Shown here one piece after another: positions 27,274 through 36,826 of a stretch of 64,000 bases of DNA. Each line of letters starts with the position of its first letter. Positions within the stretch are counted from its first letter, which is position 1. Where the stretch lies: positions 4,650,001 through 4,714,000 of the forward strand of contig NZ_CP080332.1 in NCBI RefSeq assembly GCF_019456655.1, in the 5' to 3' direction. Source of the DNA: Mycolicibacterium diernhoferi. Lineage in GTDB: Bacteria; Actinomycetota; Actinomycetes; Mycobacteriales; Mycobacteriaceae. The notes under the pieces were generated by a model. That model was not told the origin of the DNA. It saw only the letters and a program-made list of their open reading frames with translations, and made no database searches. A program made the translations under genes and the position numbers.

Positions 27274-29000
27274 CCGGCTCCCCGCTGACCGCAGCCGCGC
27301 TGTTACTGGCCGCCGTCGCGACGGTCGTGATCGGCAGCTGGGGTGTTCGCTTGTCGCGCACCACCTCTGACTTCCTGGTGGCCTCCCGTAGTGTCGGACC
27401 CCGCTGGAACGCCGCCGCCATCTCCGGGGAATACCTCTCCGCCGCATCGTTTCTCGGGGTCGCCGGGCTGATCGCGAAATACGGCGCCGACGCCCTGTGG
27501 TATCCGGTCGGCTTCACCGCCGGCTACCTCGGCCTGCTGTTGTTCGTCGCCGCGCCACTGCGCCGCTCCGGTGCGTACACGGTGCCCGACTTCGCCGAGT
27601 TCCGGCTCGGCTCGGCCCGGCTGCGCAAGGTGGCCATGCTCGTCGTCGTGATGATCTGCCTGTTCTACCTGGCGCCGCAGTACCAGGGCGCCGGGCTGGC
27701 CCTGAAAACCCTTCTCGGCATGCCGGTTTGGATAGGTCCGGTGATGGTGGGCGCGATCGTCATCACCAATGTGGTGGGCGGCGGGATGCGGTCGATCACC
27801 TTCGTGCAGGCCTTCCAGTATTGGCTGAAACTCACCGCGGTCGCCATCCCCGCGCTGGCACTGCTCGGCCTGTTCTTCTCCGACCGCGGGGACCTGGGCG
27901 GCCCGCTGCCCCCGACCGTGGACCGGGACACCACGGTGCAGATCGAAACCGATGTGGTGGTCCGGGTGGTCGACCCGGCCGGGATCCGGGTCACCGGGTT
28001 GCTCGACGGAAAAGCCGTGCGCGACGCCGCCTTCGGCGCACCCGGTGAGCACACCGTGGGCACCGGGACCAGCCTGACCCTGGATGCCGGCGCCGCCACG
28101 CCCGCGGTGGCCGGGACGCCGAGCACCGGCGCCGAGTGGATCGCCTCCGGCGGCGGCCTCGGTGGCGGGCACCCGCTGTACCAGGTGCTGTCGATCATCG
28201 TCGCGACCTTTCTGGGCACCATGGGCCTGCCGCACGTGCTGGTGCGCTTCTACACCAACCGCGACGGCCGGGCGGCCCGGCGCACCGCGCTGGCCGTGAT
28301 CGCGCTGGTGTCGTTGTTCTACGTCTTCCCCATCCTGCTCGGGGTGTTCTCCCGGCTGTATGTGCCGCAACTGTTGATCACCGGAACCGCGGACGCCGCA
28401 GTGCTCCTGGCGCCCGGGTCGGCGATCGGCGGGGCGTTCGGGCAGCTGCTGGCCGCGCTGGTCGCCGCCGGTGCCATCGCGGCGTTCCTGGCGACCTCGT
28501 CGGGGCTGCTGGTCAGCATCGCCGGCGCGCTGGCCACCGATGTGCTGCGCGGCCGGGTCCGCGATTTCCGGGTGGCCGCGGTGATCGGCGGCCTGATCCC
28601 GATCCCGCTGTCACTGCTGGTATCGGATCTGGAACTGTCCCGCACCGTCGGCCTGGCCTTCGCCGTCGCGGCGTCCACCCTGTGCCCGCTGTTGGTGCTC
28701 GGGATCTGGTGGCGCGGACTGACCGTCGCCGGCGCCGCGAGCGGGCTCATCGTCGGCGGGCTGGTGTGCGGCGGGGCGGTGCTGGTGGCCATCACCGGCG
28801 GCGTCGACGAGGCGGTGCTCGGCGGTTGGCCCGCAGTGGTGGTCGGCTATCCGGCCGCGGTGAGCGTGCCGGTGGCGTTCGCGACCATGATCGTGGTCAG
28901 CCTGTTCACCCAGGCCACCCCCAACGTCGCGCAGATCTTCGCCCGGATGCACGTGCCGGAGCGTCTGGGCATGGGCGTCGAGCGCCTCCCCAAGGGGTAG
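27270..29000 (+). CDS. Sodium:solute symporter (SSS family), monocarboxylate/acetate-like
   Basis: A 576-residue transporter with about 13 helices. SSS features: DFLVASRSVGPRWNAAAISG, GEYLSAASFLGVAG, SITFVQAFQYWLKL, GTMGLPHVLVRFYTNRDGRA, and LATSSGLLVSIAGALATDVL. It carries an unusual soluble insertion of roughly 90 residues (about 205-300, DTTVQIETDVVVRVVDPAGI onward) in an outside loop. It forms an operon with the kinase, regulator and small membrane protein through overlapping start/stop codons. Likely takes up acetate, pyruvate or a related acid; substrate not determined. Confidence 0.88.
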   Translation: MTGSPLTAAALLLAAVATVVIGSWGVRLSRTTSDFLVASRSVGPRWNAAAISGEYLSAASFLGVAGLIAKYGADALWYPVGFTAGYLGLLLFVAAPLRRSGAYTVPDFAEFRLGSARLRKVAMLVVVMICLFYLAPQYQGAGLALKTLLGMPVWIGPVMVGAIVITNVVGGGMRSITFVQAFQYWLKLTAVAIPALALLGLFFSDRGDLGGPLPPTVDRDTTVQIETDVVVRVVDPAGIRVTGLLDGKAVRDAAFGAPGEHTVGTGTSLTLDAGAATPAVAGTPSTGAEWIASGGGLGGGHPLYQVLSIIVATFLGTMGLPHVLVRFYTNRDGRAARRTALAVIALVSLFYVFPILLGVFSRLYVPQLLITGTADAAVLLAPGSAIGGAFGQLLAALVAAGAIAAFLATSSGLLVSIAGALATDVLRGRVRDFRVAAVIGGLIPIPLSLLVSDLELSRTVGLAFAVAASTLCPLLVLGIWWRGLTVAGAASGLIVGGLVCGGAVLVAITGGVDEAVLGGWPAVVVGYPAAVSVPVAFATMIVVSLFTQATPNVAQIFARMHVPERLGMGVERLPKG

Positions 29001-29008
29001 GCCCGGGC

Positions 29009-29038
29009 ACCGTTCATCGTCGACGACTGACCGTTCAC
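29009..29038 (+). promoter_or_regulatory. LytTR regulator binding site (direct repeat)
   Basis: Two 9-mers, ACCGTTCAT (29009-29017) and ACCGTTCAC (29030-29038), in direct orientation with a 12-bp gap. The first fits all nine positions of the published LytTR consensus [TA][AC][CA]GTTN[AG][TG], the second eight of nine; the 12-13 bp gap is the family norm. A TACGCT -10 candidate lies at 29105-29110 before the DUF485-symporter operon. Confidence 0.65.
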
Positions 29039-29152
29039 CGCACCTCGCCCTCGTTTCAGCCGTTTCACCTGGGGGAACACTTTCGGTTGTGACCTGAGTC
29101 TCAATACGCTTTCAGTCAGTTGCGGTTCACATCGAACAGTCAGGAGCACGCG

Positions 29153-29494
29153 GTGCCCACCACCGATAGTCGGCCGGCCCCCACCGGCCAAGAGTTCGTC
29201 GCCATGCAGGCGAGTCCCGAGTTCCAGGAGTTGCGCAGCCGACTGCGCAGGTTCGTCTTCCCGATGACCGCCTTCTTCCTGATTTGGTACGGCCTCTACG
29301 TCCTGCTGGGCGCCTTCGCCCACGACTTCATGGCCACCGAGGTAATCGGCAACGTCAACGTCGGTCTGATCATCGGTCTCGGTCAGTTCCTGACCACCTT
29401 CATCATCACCGGTCTCTACGTCCGGTTCGCCAACCGCGAGCTGGACCCGCGCTCCGCGGCCATCCGCGACGAACTGGAAGGGCCCCTGAAGTGA
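29153..29494 (+). CDS. DUF485 membrane protein (symporter partner)
   Basis: A 113-residue protein with two transmembrane helices. FVFPMTAFFLIWYGLYVLLG and the following AHDFMATEV are the hallmark of DUF485 (YjcH-like) proteins, which are coupled to ActP acetate permeases. GTG 29153 is selected because AGGAG is 6 nt upstream. Its stop overlaps the start of the symporter gene (GTGA). Confidence 0.9.
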   Translation: MPTTDSRPAPTGQEFVAMQASPEFQELRSRLRRFVFPMTAFFLIWYGLYVLLGAFAHDFMATEVIGNVNVGLIIGLGQFLTTFIITGLYVRFANRELDPRSAAIRDELEGPLK

Positions 29495-31125
29495 ACCTCC
29501 TGGCAGCCACCGAAGCGGTCGGCAATCCCGCGGCCAACATCGGCATATTCGCGCTGTTCGTCGTCGTCACCATGGTCGTGGTGATCCGGGCCAGCAAGAA
29601 GAACGCCACCGCCGACGAGTTCTTCACCGGCGGCCGCGCATTCTCCGGCCCGCAGAACGGCGTCGCGATTGCCGGTGACTACCTGTCGGCGGCGAGCTTC
29701 CTCGGCATCGCCGGCGCCATCGCGGTCTACGGCTACGACGGCTTCCTCTACTCCATCGGCTTCCTGGTGGCCTGGCTGGTGGCCCTGCTCCTGGTGGCCG
29801 AATTACTGCGCAACACAGGCCGATTCACCATGGCCGACGTCCTGAGCTTCCGGCTCAAACAGAAGCCGGTGCGGCTGGCCGCGGCCACCTCGACCCTGAC
29901 GGTGTCGCTGTTCTACCTGCTGGCGCAGATGGCGGGCGCCGGCGGCCTGGTGGCGCTCTTGCTCAACATCAACAGCCGCAGCGGCCAGTCGGTCGTCATC
30001 GCCGTGGTCGGTGTGTTGATGATCATCTACGTCCTGGTCGGCGGGATGAAGGGCACCACCTGGGTGCAGATCATCAAGGCCGTGCTGCTGATCGCCGGCG
30101 CCGGGCTGATGACCGTCATGGTGCTGGCCAAGTTCGGGCTGAACTTCTCAGAGATCCTGGGATCGGCACAGGCGGCGATCTCCGGCGCGACCACCGAGGG
30201 CGTGGCCGGCCGCGATGTGTTGGCGCCCGGCGCCCAGTACGGCGGCTCGCTGACCAGTCAGATCAACTTCATCTCCCTGGCACTGGCGCTGGTGCTCGGC
30301 ACGGCGGGCCTGCCGCATGTGCTGATGCGCTTCTACACCGTGCCCACGGCCAAAGAGGCACGGAAGTCCGTGGTGTGGGCCATCGCCCTGATCGGCGCCT
30401 TCTACCTGTTCACCCTGGTGCTCGGGTACGGCGCGGCCGCCCTGGTAGGCCCGGACCGAATCCTCGGTGCAGCCGGTGGGGTGAACTCCGCGGCACCGCT
30501 GCTGGCGCTGGAGTTGGGCGGTGTGGTGCTGCTGGGCGTCATCTCCGCGGTCGCGTTCGCCACCATCCTGGCGGTCGTCGCCGGGTTGACCATCACCGCG
30601 TCGGCCTCGTTCGCCCACGACGTCTATGCCAACCTGGTGCGGCACGGAGATCGCGAAGTCACCGAGGCCGAGCAGGTGCGGGTCTCCCGGATCACCGCGG
30701 TGGTGCTGGGCATCGTGGCCATCGGTCTCGGCATCCTGGCCAACGGCCAGAACATCGCCTTCCTGGTGGCGTTGGCCTTCGCCGTCGCAGCCGCAGCCAA
30801 TCTGCCGACGATCGTCTACTCGCTGTACTGGCGACGGTTCAACACCCGTGGCGCGTTGTGGAGCATGTACGGCGGTCTGATCTCCACCATCGTGCTGATC
30901 ATCTTCTCCCCGGCGGTGACGGGTTCGAAGACAGCGATGCTGCCCAGCATCGACATCGCCTGGTTCCCGCTGGCCAACCCGGGCATCGTGTCGATCCCGC
31001 TGGCCTTCGCCCTCGGCATCATCGGCACCCTGACCTCACCGGATGACGAAGATCCGACGGTCGCCGCCGAGATGGAGGTCCGGTCGCTTACCGGAGTGGG
31101 TGCGGAGAAGGCGGTAGCCCACTGA
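29491..31125 (+). CDS. actP: Cation/acetate symporter (ActP-like, SSS family)
   Basis: A 544-residue transporter with about 13 helices: DEFFTGGRAFSGPQNGVAIA, GDYLSAASFLGIAGAIAVYG, GTAGLPHVLMRFYTVPTAKE, ATILAVVAGLTITASASFAH. These match ActP acetate/glycolate permeases. GTG start is coupled to DUF485. The longer frame upstream is out of register with any export signal and is rejected. The LytTR site upstream of the operon suggests control by the LytS/LytTR pair. Paralogous to the symporter at 27270 but without its long soluble insertion. Confidence 0.9.
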   Translation: MNLLAATEAVGNPAANIGIFALFVVVTMVVVIRASKKNATADEFFTGGRAFSGPQNGVAIAGDYLSAASFLGIAGAIAVYGYDGFLYSIGFLVAWLVALLLVAELLRNTGRFTMADVLSFRLKQKPVRLAAATSTLTVSLFYLLAQMAGAGGLVALLLNINSRSGQSVVIAVVGVLMIIYVLVGGMKGTTWVQIIKAVLLIAGAGLMTVMVLAKFGLNFSEILGSAQAAISGATTEGVAGRDVLAPGAQYGGSLTSQINFISLALALVLGTAGLPHVLMRFYTVPTAKEARKSVVWAIALIGAFYLFTLVLGYGAAALVGPDRILGAAGGVNSAAPLLALELGGVVLLGVISAVAFATILAVVAGLTITASASFAHDVYANLVRHGDREVTEAEQVRVSRITAVVLGIVAIGLGILANGQNIAFLVALAFAVAAAANLPTIVYSLYWRRFNTRGALWSMYGGLISTIVLIIFSPAVTGSKTAMLPSIDIAWFPLANPGIVSIPLAFALGIIGTLTSPDDEDPTVAAEMEVRSLTGVGAEKAVAH

Positions 31126-31165
31126 CCCAGCACACCGGCCACGCGGATTAACCGGACCGGCGGCA

Positions 31166-32374
31166 GTGTTGTTCACATCCGTGAACAACCGCCGCCGGTC
31201 CTTCGCGTTCGCCGCCCTCGCGTACGCCTTCGCCGCCACCATGATCGGCACCACCCTGCCGACGCCGATATACGCGCTCTACGGCGAGCAGATGGACTTC
31301 GCGGTGGTCACCACCACGGTCATCTTCGCGGTGTACGCGGTGGGTGTGCTCGCCGCACTGCTGATCGCGGGTGGCTGGTCTGACGCGATCGGGCGCCGGC
31401 CGATGTTGATGGCCGGGCTGGGTTTCGCGCTCGCCAGTTCCACGCTCTTCCTGTTCGCCGACAACATCGCGCTGTTGCTGATCGGCCGACTGCTGTCCGG
31501 TCTGTCGGCCGGCATCTTCACCGGCACCGCCACCGCCGCGGTGGTGGAGTCGGTCGCGCCGCCGCGGCGGGGGTTGGCCACCACCGTGGCCACCATCGCC
31601 AACGTCGGCGGTCTGGGCAGCGGGCCGGTGCTGGCCGGACTGCTGGTGCAGTATGCCCCGCATCCGCTGGTGCTGCCGTTCCTCATCCACATCGTGTTGG
31701 TCCTGCTCGCGGTGCCCGCGGTGCTGCTCGCCCCGGAAACCTCCAGCCGGACCGGCCGGATCGCCGTGCAGCGCCTCGCCGTTCCCGCGCAGGTGCGCCC
31801 GGTGTTCCTGACCGCGGCCACCGCGGCGTTCGCCGGGTTCGCGGTGATGGGCCTGTTCACGTCGGTGGCCCCGTCCTTCGTGGCCGATGTGATCGGCATC
31901 GGCAACCATGCCCTAGCCGGCGCGGTGGCGGCCTCGATCTTCCTGGCCTCGGCCATCGCCCAGCTGGCCGGTCGCCACATCCCGCCGGCCCGCGCGGTCG
32001 CCGCGGGTGCTGCACTGCTGGTGATCGGGATGGTGATCTTGGCTGCGGCGCTGGCGTATTCGTCACTGGCCGGCATGCTGGCGGCTGCATTGGTGGCCGG
32101 TACCGGGCAGGGCATCAGCTTCAGCCGCGGACTGGCATCGGTCGTCGAACGCGTGCCGACGGCGCAGCGCGGCGAGGTCAGCTCCACCTACTTCGTGGTC
32201 GGCTACGTGGCGATATCGGTGCCGGTGGTCGGCGTGGGCCTGGCCGCACAGACCTGGGGTCTGCGCGCCGCCGGAGTGTGCTTCGCGGCCGTCGTCGGGG
32301 TGCTGGCGCTGGCCTGTCTGATCGCCATCCTGATTCAGGAGCGCCGGCCCTCCGAGCTGAGCAGTTCTCGCTAA
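31166..32374 (+). CDS. MFS transporter
   Basis: A 402-residue protein with 12 predicted helices and the MFS loop motif GGWSDAIGRRPMLMAG. Also LIGRLLSGLSAGIFTGTATA, typical of drug:H+ antiporter-like pumps. Two in-frame GTGs exist (31166 and 31181); the second begins the right arm of a perfect inverted repeat, so the true start is open. Its stop overlaps the convergent DUF5302 gene by 4 bp. Substrate unknown. Confidence 0.82.
   Translation: MLFTSVNNRRRSFAFAALAYAFAATMIGTTLPTPIYALYGEQMDFAVVTTTVIFAVYAVGVLAALLIAGGWSDAIGRRPMLMAGLGFALASSTLFLFADNIALLLIGRLLSGLSAGIFTGTATAAVVESVAPPRRGLATTVATIANVGGLGSGPVLAGLLVQYAPHPLVLPFLIHIVLVLLAVPAVLLAPETSSRTGRIAVQRLAVPAQVRPVFLTAATAAFAGFAVMGLFTSVAPSFVADVIGIGNHALAGAVAASIFLASAIAQLAGRHIPPARAVAAGAALLVIGMVILAAALAYSSLAGMLAAALVAGTGQGISFSRGLASVVERVPTAQRGEVSSTYFVVGYVAISVPVVGVGLAAQTWGLRAAGVCFAAVVGVLALACLIAILIQERRPSELSSSR
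31168..31189. promoter_or_regulatory. Inverted repeat at the MFS gene start, probable operator
   Basis: Perfect 9-bp arms GTTGTTCAC (31168-31176) and GTGAACAAC (31181-31189) with an ATCC spacer, directly over the candidate start codons. Could be a repressor site or a hairpin that blocks initiation. No regulator gene is adjacent. Confidence 0.5.
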
Positions 32375-32544
32375 CCGCTCTTGCGGCGGAACTCCCGACG
32401 GCTGTTGTCGGCGGCACCGTGGGCCCGCGACTGCTTCCGGCCGGCATCGGCGTGCGACGCCCCAGCGTTGGCCTGCGTCTTCTTCCGCTCCAGCGCCTCG
32501 CGGAACTTGCGCTTGTTGTCGTCTTCGGGTGTCTCGTCGGCCAT
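32371..32544 (-). CDS. DUF5302 small protein
   Basis: A 57-residue, highly charged protein, MADETPEDDNKRKFREALER then a Ser/Ala/Arg-rich tail ending RREFRRKSG. The N-terminal EDDNKRKFREALERK segment is typical of the actinobacterial DUF5302 family; no function known. The whole gene lies between the MFS stop and the Rv1155-like stop. Confidence 0.75.
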   Translation of the reverse strand: MADETPEDDNKRKFREALERKKTQANAGASHADAGRKQSRAHGAADNSRREFRRKSG

Positions 32545-32560
32545 GGCGTCAGCCTAGCCC

Positions 32561-33856
<1,296 letters not shown>

Positions 33857-33860
<4 letters not shown>

Positions 33861-34372
33861 CCCGCTATGCGGCGTTCCTGCGCGGGGTGAACGTGGGCGG
33901 GGTGAACCTCAAGATGGCCGACGTCGCCGCGGTGTTCACCGACGCCGGGTTCACCGACGTCAAGACCATCCTGGCCAGCGGCAACGTCCTGCTGGACAGC
34001 TCCGCGTCGACGGCCGCGGTGCGTCGCACCGCCGAGACCGCGCTGCGCGACGCGTTCGGCTACGACGCCTGGGTGCTGGCCTATGACGTCGACACCCTGG
34101 CCCGGATCTCGACGGACTATCCGTTCGAGCGCGACGTGCCCGAGCACCACTCATATGTCACCTTCGTCAGCGATCCGACCGTGCTCGACGAGCTGGTGAC
34201 GCTGGCCGCCGACGCGGGTGAGACCGCGGCCCGCGGGGACGGGGTGCTGTACTGGCAGGTCGCCCGGTCGGCGACGCTGAACTCCGCGATCGGCAAGACG
34301 ATGGGCAAGAAACGCTACAAATCCTCGACCACCACCCGCAACCTGCGGACGCTGGACAAGGTGCTGCGCTGA
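33857..34372 (+). CDS. DUF1697 protein
   Basis: A 171-residue protein with the DUF1697 opening RYAAFLRGVNVGGVNLKMAD, then FTDVKTILASGNVLLDSS and the end GKTMGKKRYKSSTTTRNLRT. Family of unknown biochemical function. GTG start overlaps the stop of the methyltransferase, so the two are translationally coupled. Confidence 0.87.
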
Positions 34373-34394
34373 GCCCGCCGGTACATTCGCCACC

Positions 34395-35237
34395 ATGAGC
34401 AACTCCTCCACCAGCAAGGCCGACGGCACCGTCCTGACCGGGGTCTCCGAGACCGCCCTGCTGACACTGCTGGTCCGGGCCACCGAGGCACGCAGGCCCG
34501 ACGCGATCCTGCGCGACCCGGTGGCCGTCGACCTGGTCGACGCGATCGACTTCGATTTCGCGAAGTTCGGGCACGTCCGGCGCCAGGACATGGCGCTGCG
34601 CTCGCTGGCCTTCGACCGGGAGACCACGAGGTATCTGCGTGATCACCCCAAGGCCACGGTGGTGGCCCTGGCCGAAGGACTGCAGACCAGCTTCTACCGC
34701 CTCGATGCGTCCGGGATCGGCAACGAGTTCCGTTGGCACACCGTCGATCTCCCACCGATCACAGCACTGCGCGACAAGCTGTTGCCGCACTCGGACCGGA
34801 TCTCGGTCAGCGCCCAGTCCGCCCTGGACTACAGCTGGATGGACGAGATCGACACCGAGCACGGGGTGTTCATCACCGCCGAGGGACTGTTGATGTATCT
34901 GCAGCCCAGCGAGTCACTCGGCCTGATCACCGAGTGCGCCAGGCGCTTCCCCGGTGCGCAGATGATGTTCGATCTGCCGCCGTACTGGTTCGCCTGGTGG
35001 GCCCGCAAGGGTCTGCTGCGCCCCTCGCTGCGGTACACGGTGCCGCCGATGCCGTTCAGCCTGACCGTGTCCCAGGCCGCCGACCTGGTCAACATCATCC
35101 CCGGCGTGCGGGCCGCCCACGACGTGCCGCTGCCGCCCGGACGGGGCGCGGTGCTCAACGCGCTGATCTGGGCGGCGCACCGGCTGCCGGTGCTGGATCC
35201 GCTGCGCGGGGTGACCACCCGACTGCAGTTCGGTTAG
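34395..35237 (+). CDS. LCM-type SAM-dependent methyltransferase (second copy)
   Basis: A 280-residue paralogue of the gene at 33036; the blocks VVALAEGLQTSFYRLDASGI, VFITAEGLLMYLQPSESLGL and AQMMFDLPPYWFAWWARKG align directly. It is 22 bp after DUF1697 and probably in the same transcript. The last 4 bp overlap the convergent monooxygenase stop. Substrate unknown. Confidence 0.85.
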   Translation: MSNSSTSKADGTVLTGVSETALLTLLVRATEARRPDAILRDPVAVDLVDAIDFDFAKFGHVRRQDMALRSLAFDRETTRYLRDHPKATVVALAEGLQTSFYRLDASGIGNEFRWHTVDLPPITALRDKLLPHSDRISVSAQSALDYSWMDEIDTEHGVFITAEGLLMYLQPSESLGLITECARRFPGAQMMFDLPPYWFAWWARKGLLRPSLRYTVPPMPFSLTVSQAADLVNIIPGVRAAHDVPLPPGRGAVLNALIWAAHRLPVLDPLRGVTTRLQFG

Positions 35238-36697
35238 ATCACCGCGACCGGTACCGCGCTGGAGAACCGCAGGCCGGGATCGGTGACCGGCCCGTTGCGC
35301 AGCACCTGGGCGTCGATGGTGTAGTTCATCGTCATCCGCCAGGGGCCGTGCACCCCTTGGCGTGGGATCTCGTCGACGGCGCGCTGCACGTACCCGGCGG
35401 CGAAGTCCAGCAGCGGTTTGGTGGCCATCTCCGGATCCTCCAGTTCCGGTCGCACGTGGGCGAATCCGTGCTCGTCCATGTGAGTGAGCAGTCGGCAGAA
35501 GTGCTCGCAGAGCAGCCCGACCTTGAGCGTCCAGGACGAGTTGGTGTAGCCGAACGCGAAAGCGAAGTTCGGCACCCCGCTGAGCATGATGCCCTTGTAG
35601 GCGACGGTCCGCGCGAAGTCGACCGGCTCTCCGTCCACGGTCAGCGTGATACCGCCGAACAGCTGGACGTTCAATCCCGTGGCGGTGACGATGATGTCGG
35701 CGTCGAGTTCGCGGCCGGACTCCAGCCGCACACCGGTCTCGGTGAAGGTCGCGATCCGGTCGGTGACCACCGAGGCGCTGCCGTTGCTGATCGCGTCGAA
35801 CAGATCGGCGTCGGGTACCGCGCACAACCGCTGATCCCACGGGTTGTACTGCGGGCTGAAATGTTCGTCGACCGGATACCCGGCGGGCAGCTTGGCGGCG
35901 TTCACCCGCCGGATCAGCCACCGCGCCGCGGACGGGTATCTCTGGCAGAAGGTGTACACCGCACGCTGTTTGGCGATGTTCTTGCGGCGCGCCAGGGCGT
36001 AGCCACGGTCCTCGCCGAGCAGCCGGCGGGCCGTGTTCGCGAAGCCGTCCTTGGCGGGCACCGGCATGACGTAGGTCGGTGATCGCTGCAGCATGGTCAC
36101 GTGCCCGGCCGTCTTCGCCATCGAGGGCACCAGGGTCACCGCGGTAGCGCCGCTGCCGATGATCACCACCTTCTTGCCGGTGTAGTCCAGATCTTCGGGC
36201 CAGTGCTGCGGGTGCACGATCTGCCCGGTGAACCGGTCGCGCCCCGCGAACTCCGGCGTGAAGCCCTCGTCGTAGCGGTAGTAGCCGCCGGCGCAGAACA
36301 GCCAGTTGGCGCTGAACCGGAGCAGTTCGCCGTCATGCTCGACCTCGACGATCCACCGGGCGTCGGCGCTGCTCCAGGCCGCGCCGATGACCCGGTGATG
36401 GAAGCGGATATTGGACTCGATGCCGTTCTCGTCCACGGTCTCGCGCAGGTAGGCGAGGATCTTGTCCGCGGTGGCGATGGCGTGTTCATCGCGCCAGGGT
36501 TTGAACTCGTAGCCGAACGTGTGCAGATCGGAGTCGGACCGAATTCCGGGGTAGCGGAACAGATCCCAGGTCCCTCCGGTCGCACCCCGCGATTCCAGGA
36601 TGGTGTAGCTGCGGCCCGGATGGTCGCGCTGCAGGTAGTAGGCCGCCCCGATCCCGGAGATCCCGGCACCGACGATCAACACGTCAACTGATTCCAT
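35234..36697 (-). CDS. EthA/MymA-like flavin-containing Baeyer-Villiger monooxygenase
   Basis: A 487-residue class B flavoprotein monooxygenase. FAD motif VLIVGAGISGIGAAYYL (GXGXXG), GGTWDLFRYPGIRSDSDLHT, NADPH motif VVIIGSGATAVTLV, and the BVMO-type segment DIIVTATGLNVQLFGG. Length and motifs resemble EthA (Rv3854c) and MymA (Rv3083), which oxidise ketones and activate thioamide drugs. AGGAG lies 6 nt before the ATG. A divergently encoded PucR-like regulator suggests specific induction. Physiological substrate unknown. Confidence 0.88.
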   Translation of the reverse strand: MESVDVLIVGAGISGIGAAYYLQRDHPGRSYTILESRGATGGTWDLFRYPGIRSDSDLHTFGYEFKPWRDEHAIATADKILAYLRETVDENGIESNIRFHHRVIGAAWSSADARWIVEVEHDGELLRFSANWLFCAGGYYRYDEGFTPEFAGRDRFTGQIVHPQHWPEDLDYTGKKVVIIGSGATAVTLVPSMAKTAGHVTMLQRSPTYVMPVPAKDGFANTARRLLGEDRGYALARRKNIAKQRAVYTFCQRYPSAARWLIRRVNAAKLPAGYPVDEHFSPQYNPWDQRLCAVPDADLFDAISNGSASVVTDRIATFTETGVRLESGRELDADIIVTATGLNVQLFGGITLTVDGEPVDFARTVAYKGIMLSGVPNFAFAFGYTNSSWTLKVGLLCEHFCRLLTHMDEHGFAHVRPELEDPEMATKPLLDFAAGYVQRAVDEIPRQGVHGPWRMTMNYTIDAQVLRNGPVTDPGLRFSSAVPVAVI

Positions 36698-36720
36698 GGC
36701 CTGCTCCTGTCCGCAAGGGC

Positions 36721-36809
36721 GATCGATGTATCGATCGTCGCCCCTCGCGGCCCCGCCAGCCAGGTCAGAACATACCTGTTCAACGCTTCAGTGGTGCAGA
36801 GTGCACCAC
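36721..36809. promoter_or_regulatory. Two palindromes in the monooxygenase/pucR divergent promoter
   Basis: First, GATCGAT (36721-36727), GT spacer, ATCGATC (36730-36736). Second, GTGGTGCA (36791-36798), GAG, TGCACCAC (36802-36809). The second ends 5 bp before a TAGGGT -10 (36815-36820) that sits 6 nt from the pucR ATG. Candidate operators for PucR. Confidence 0.55.
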
Positions 36810-36826
36810 CGGCCTAGGGTGGGGCG

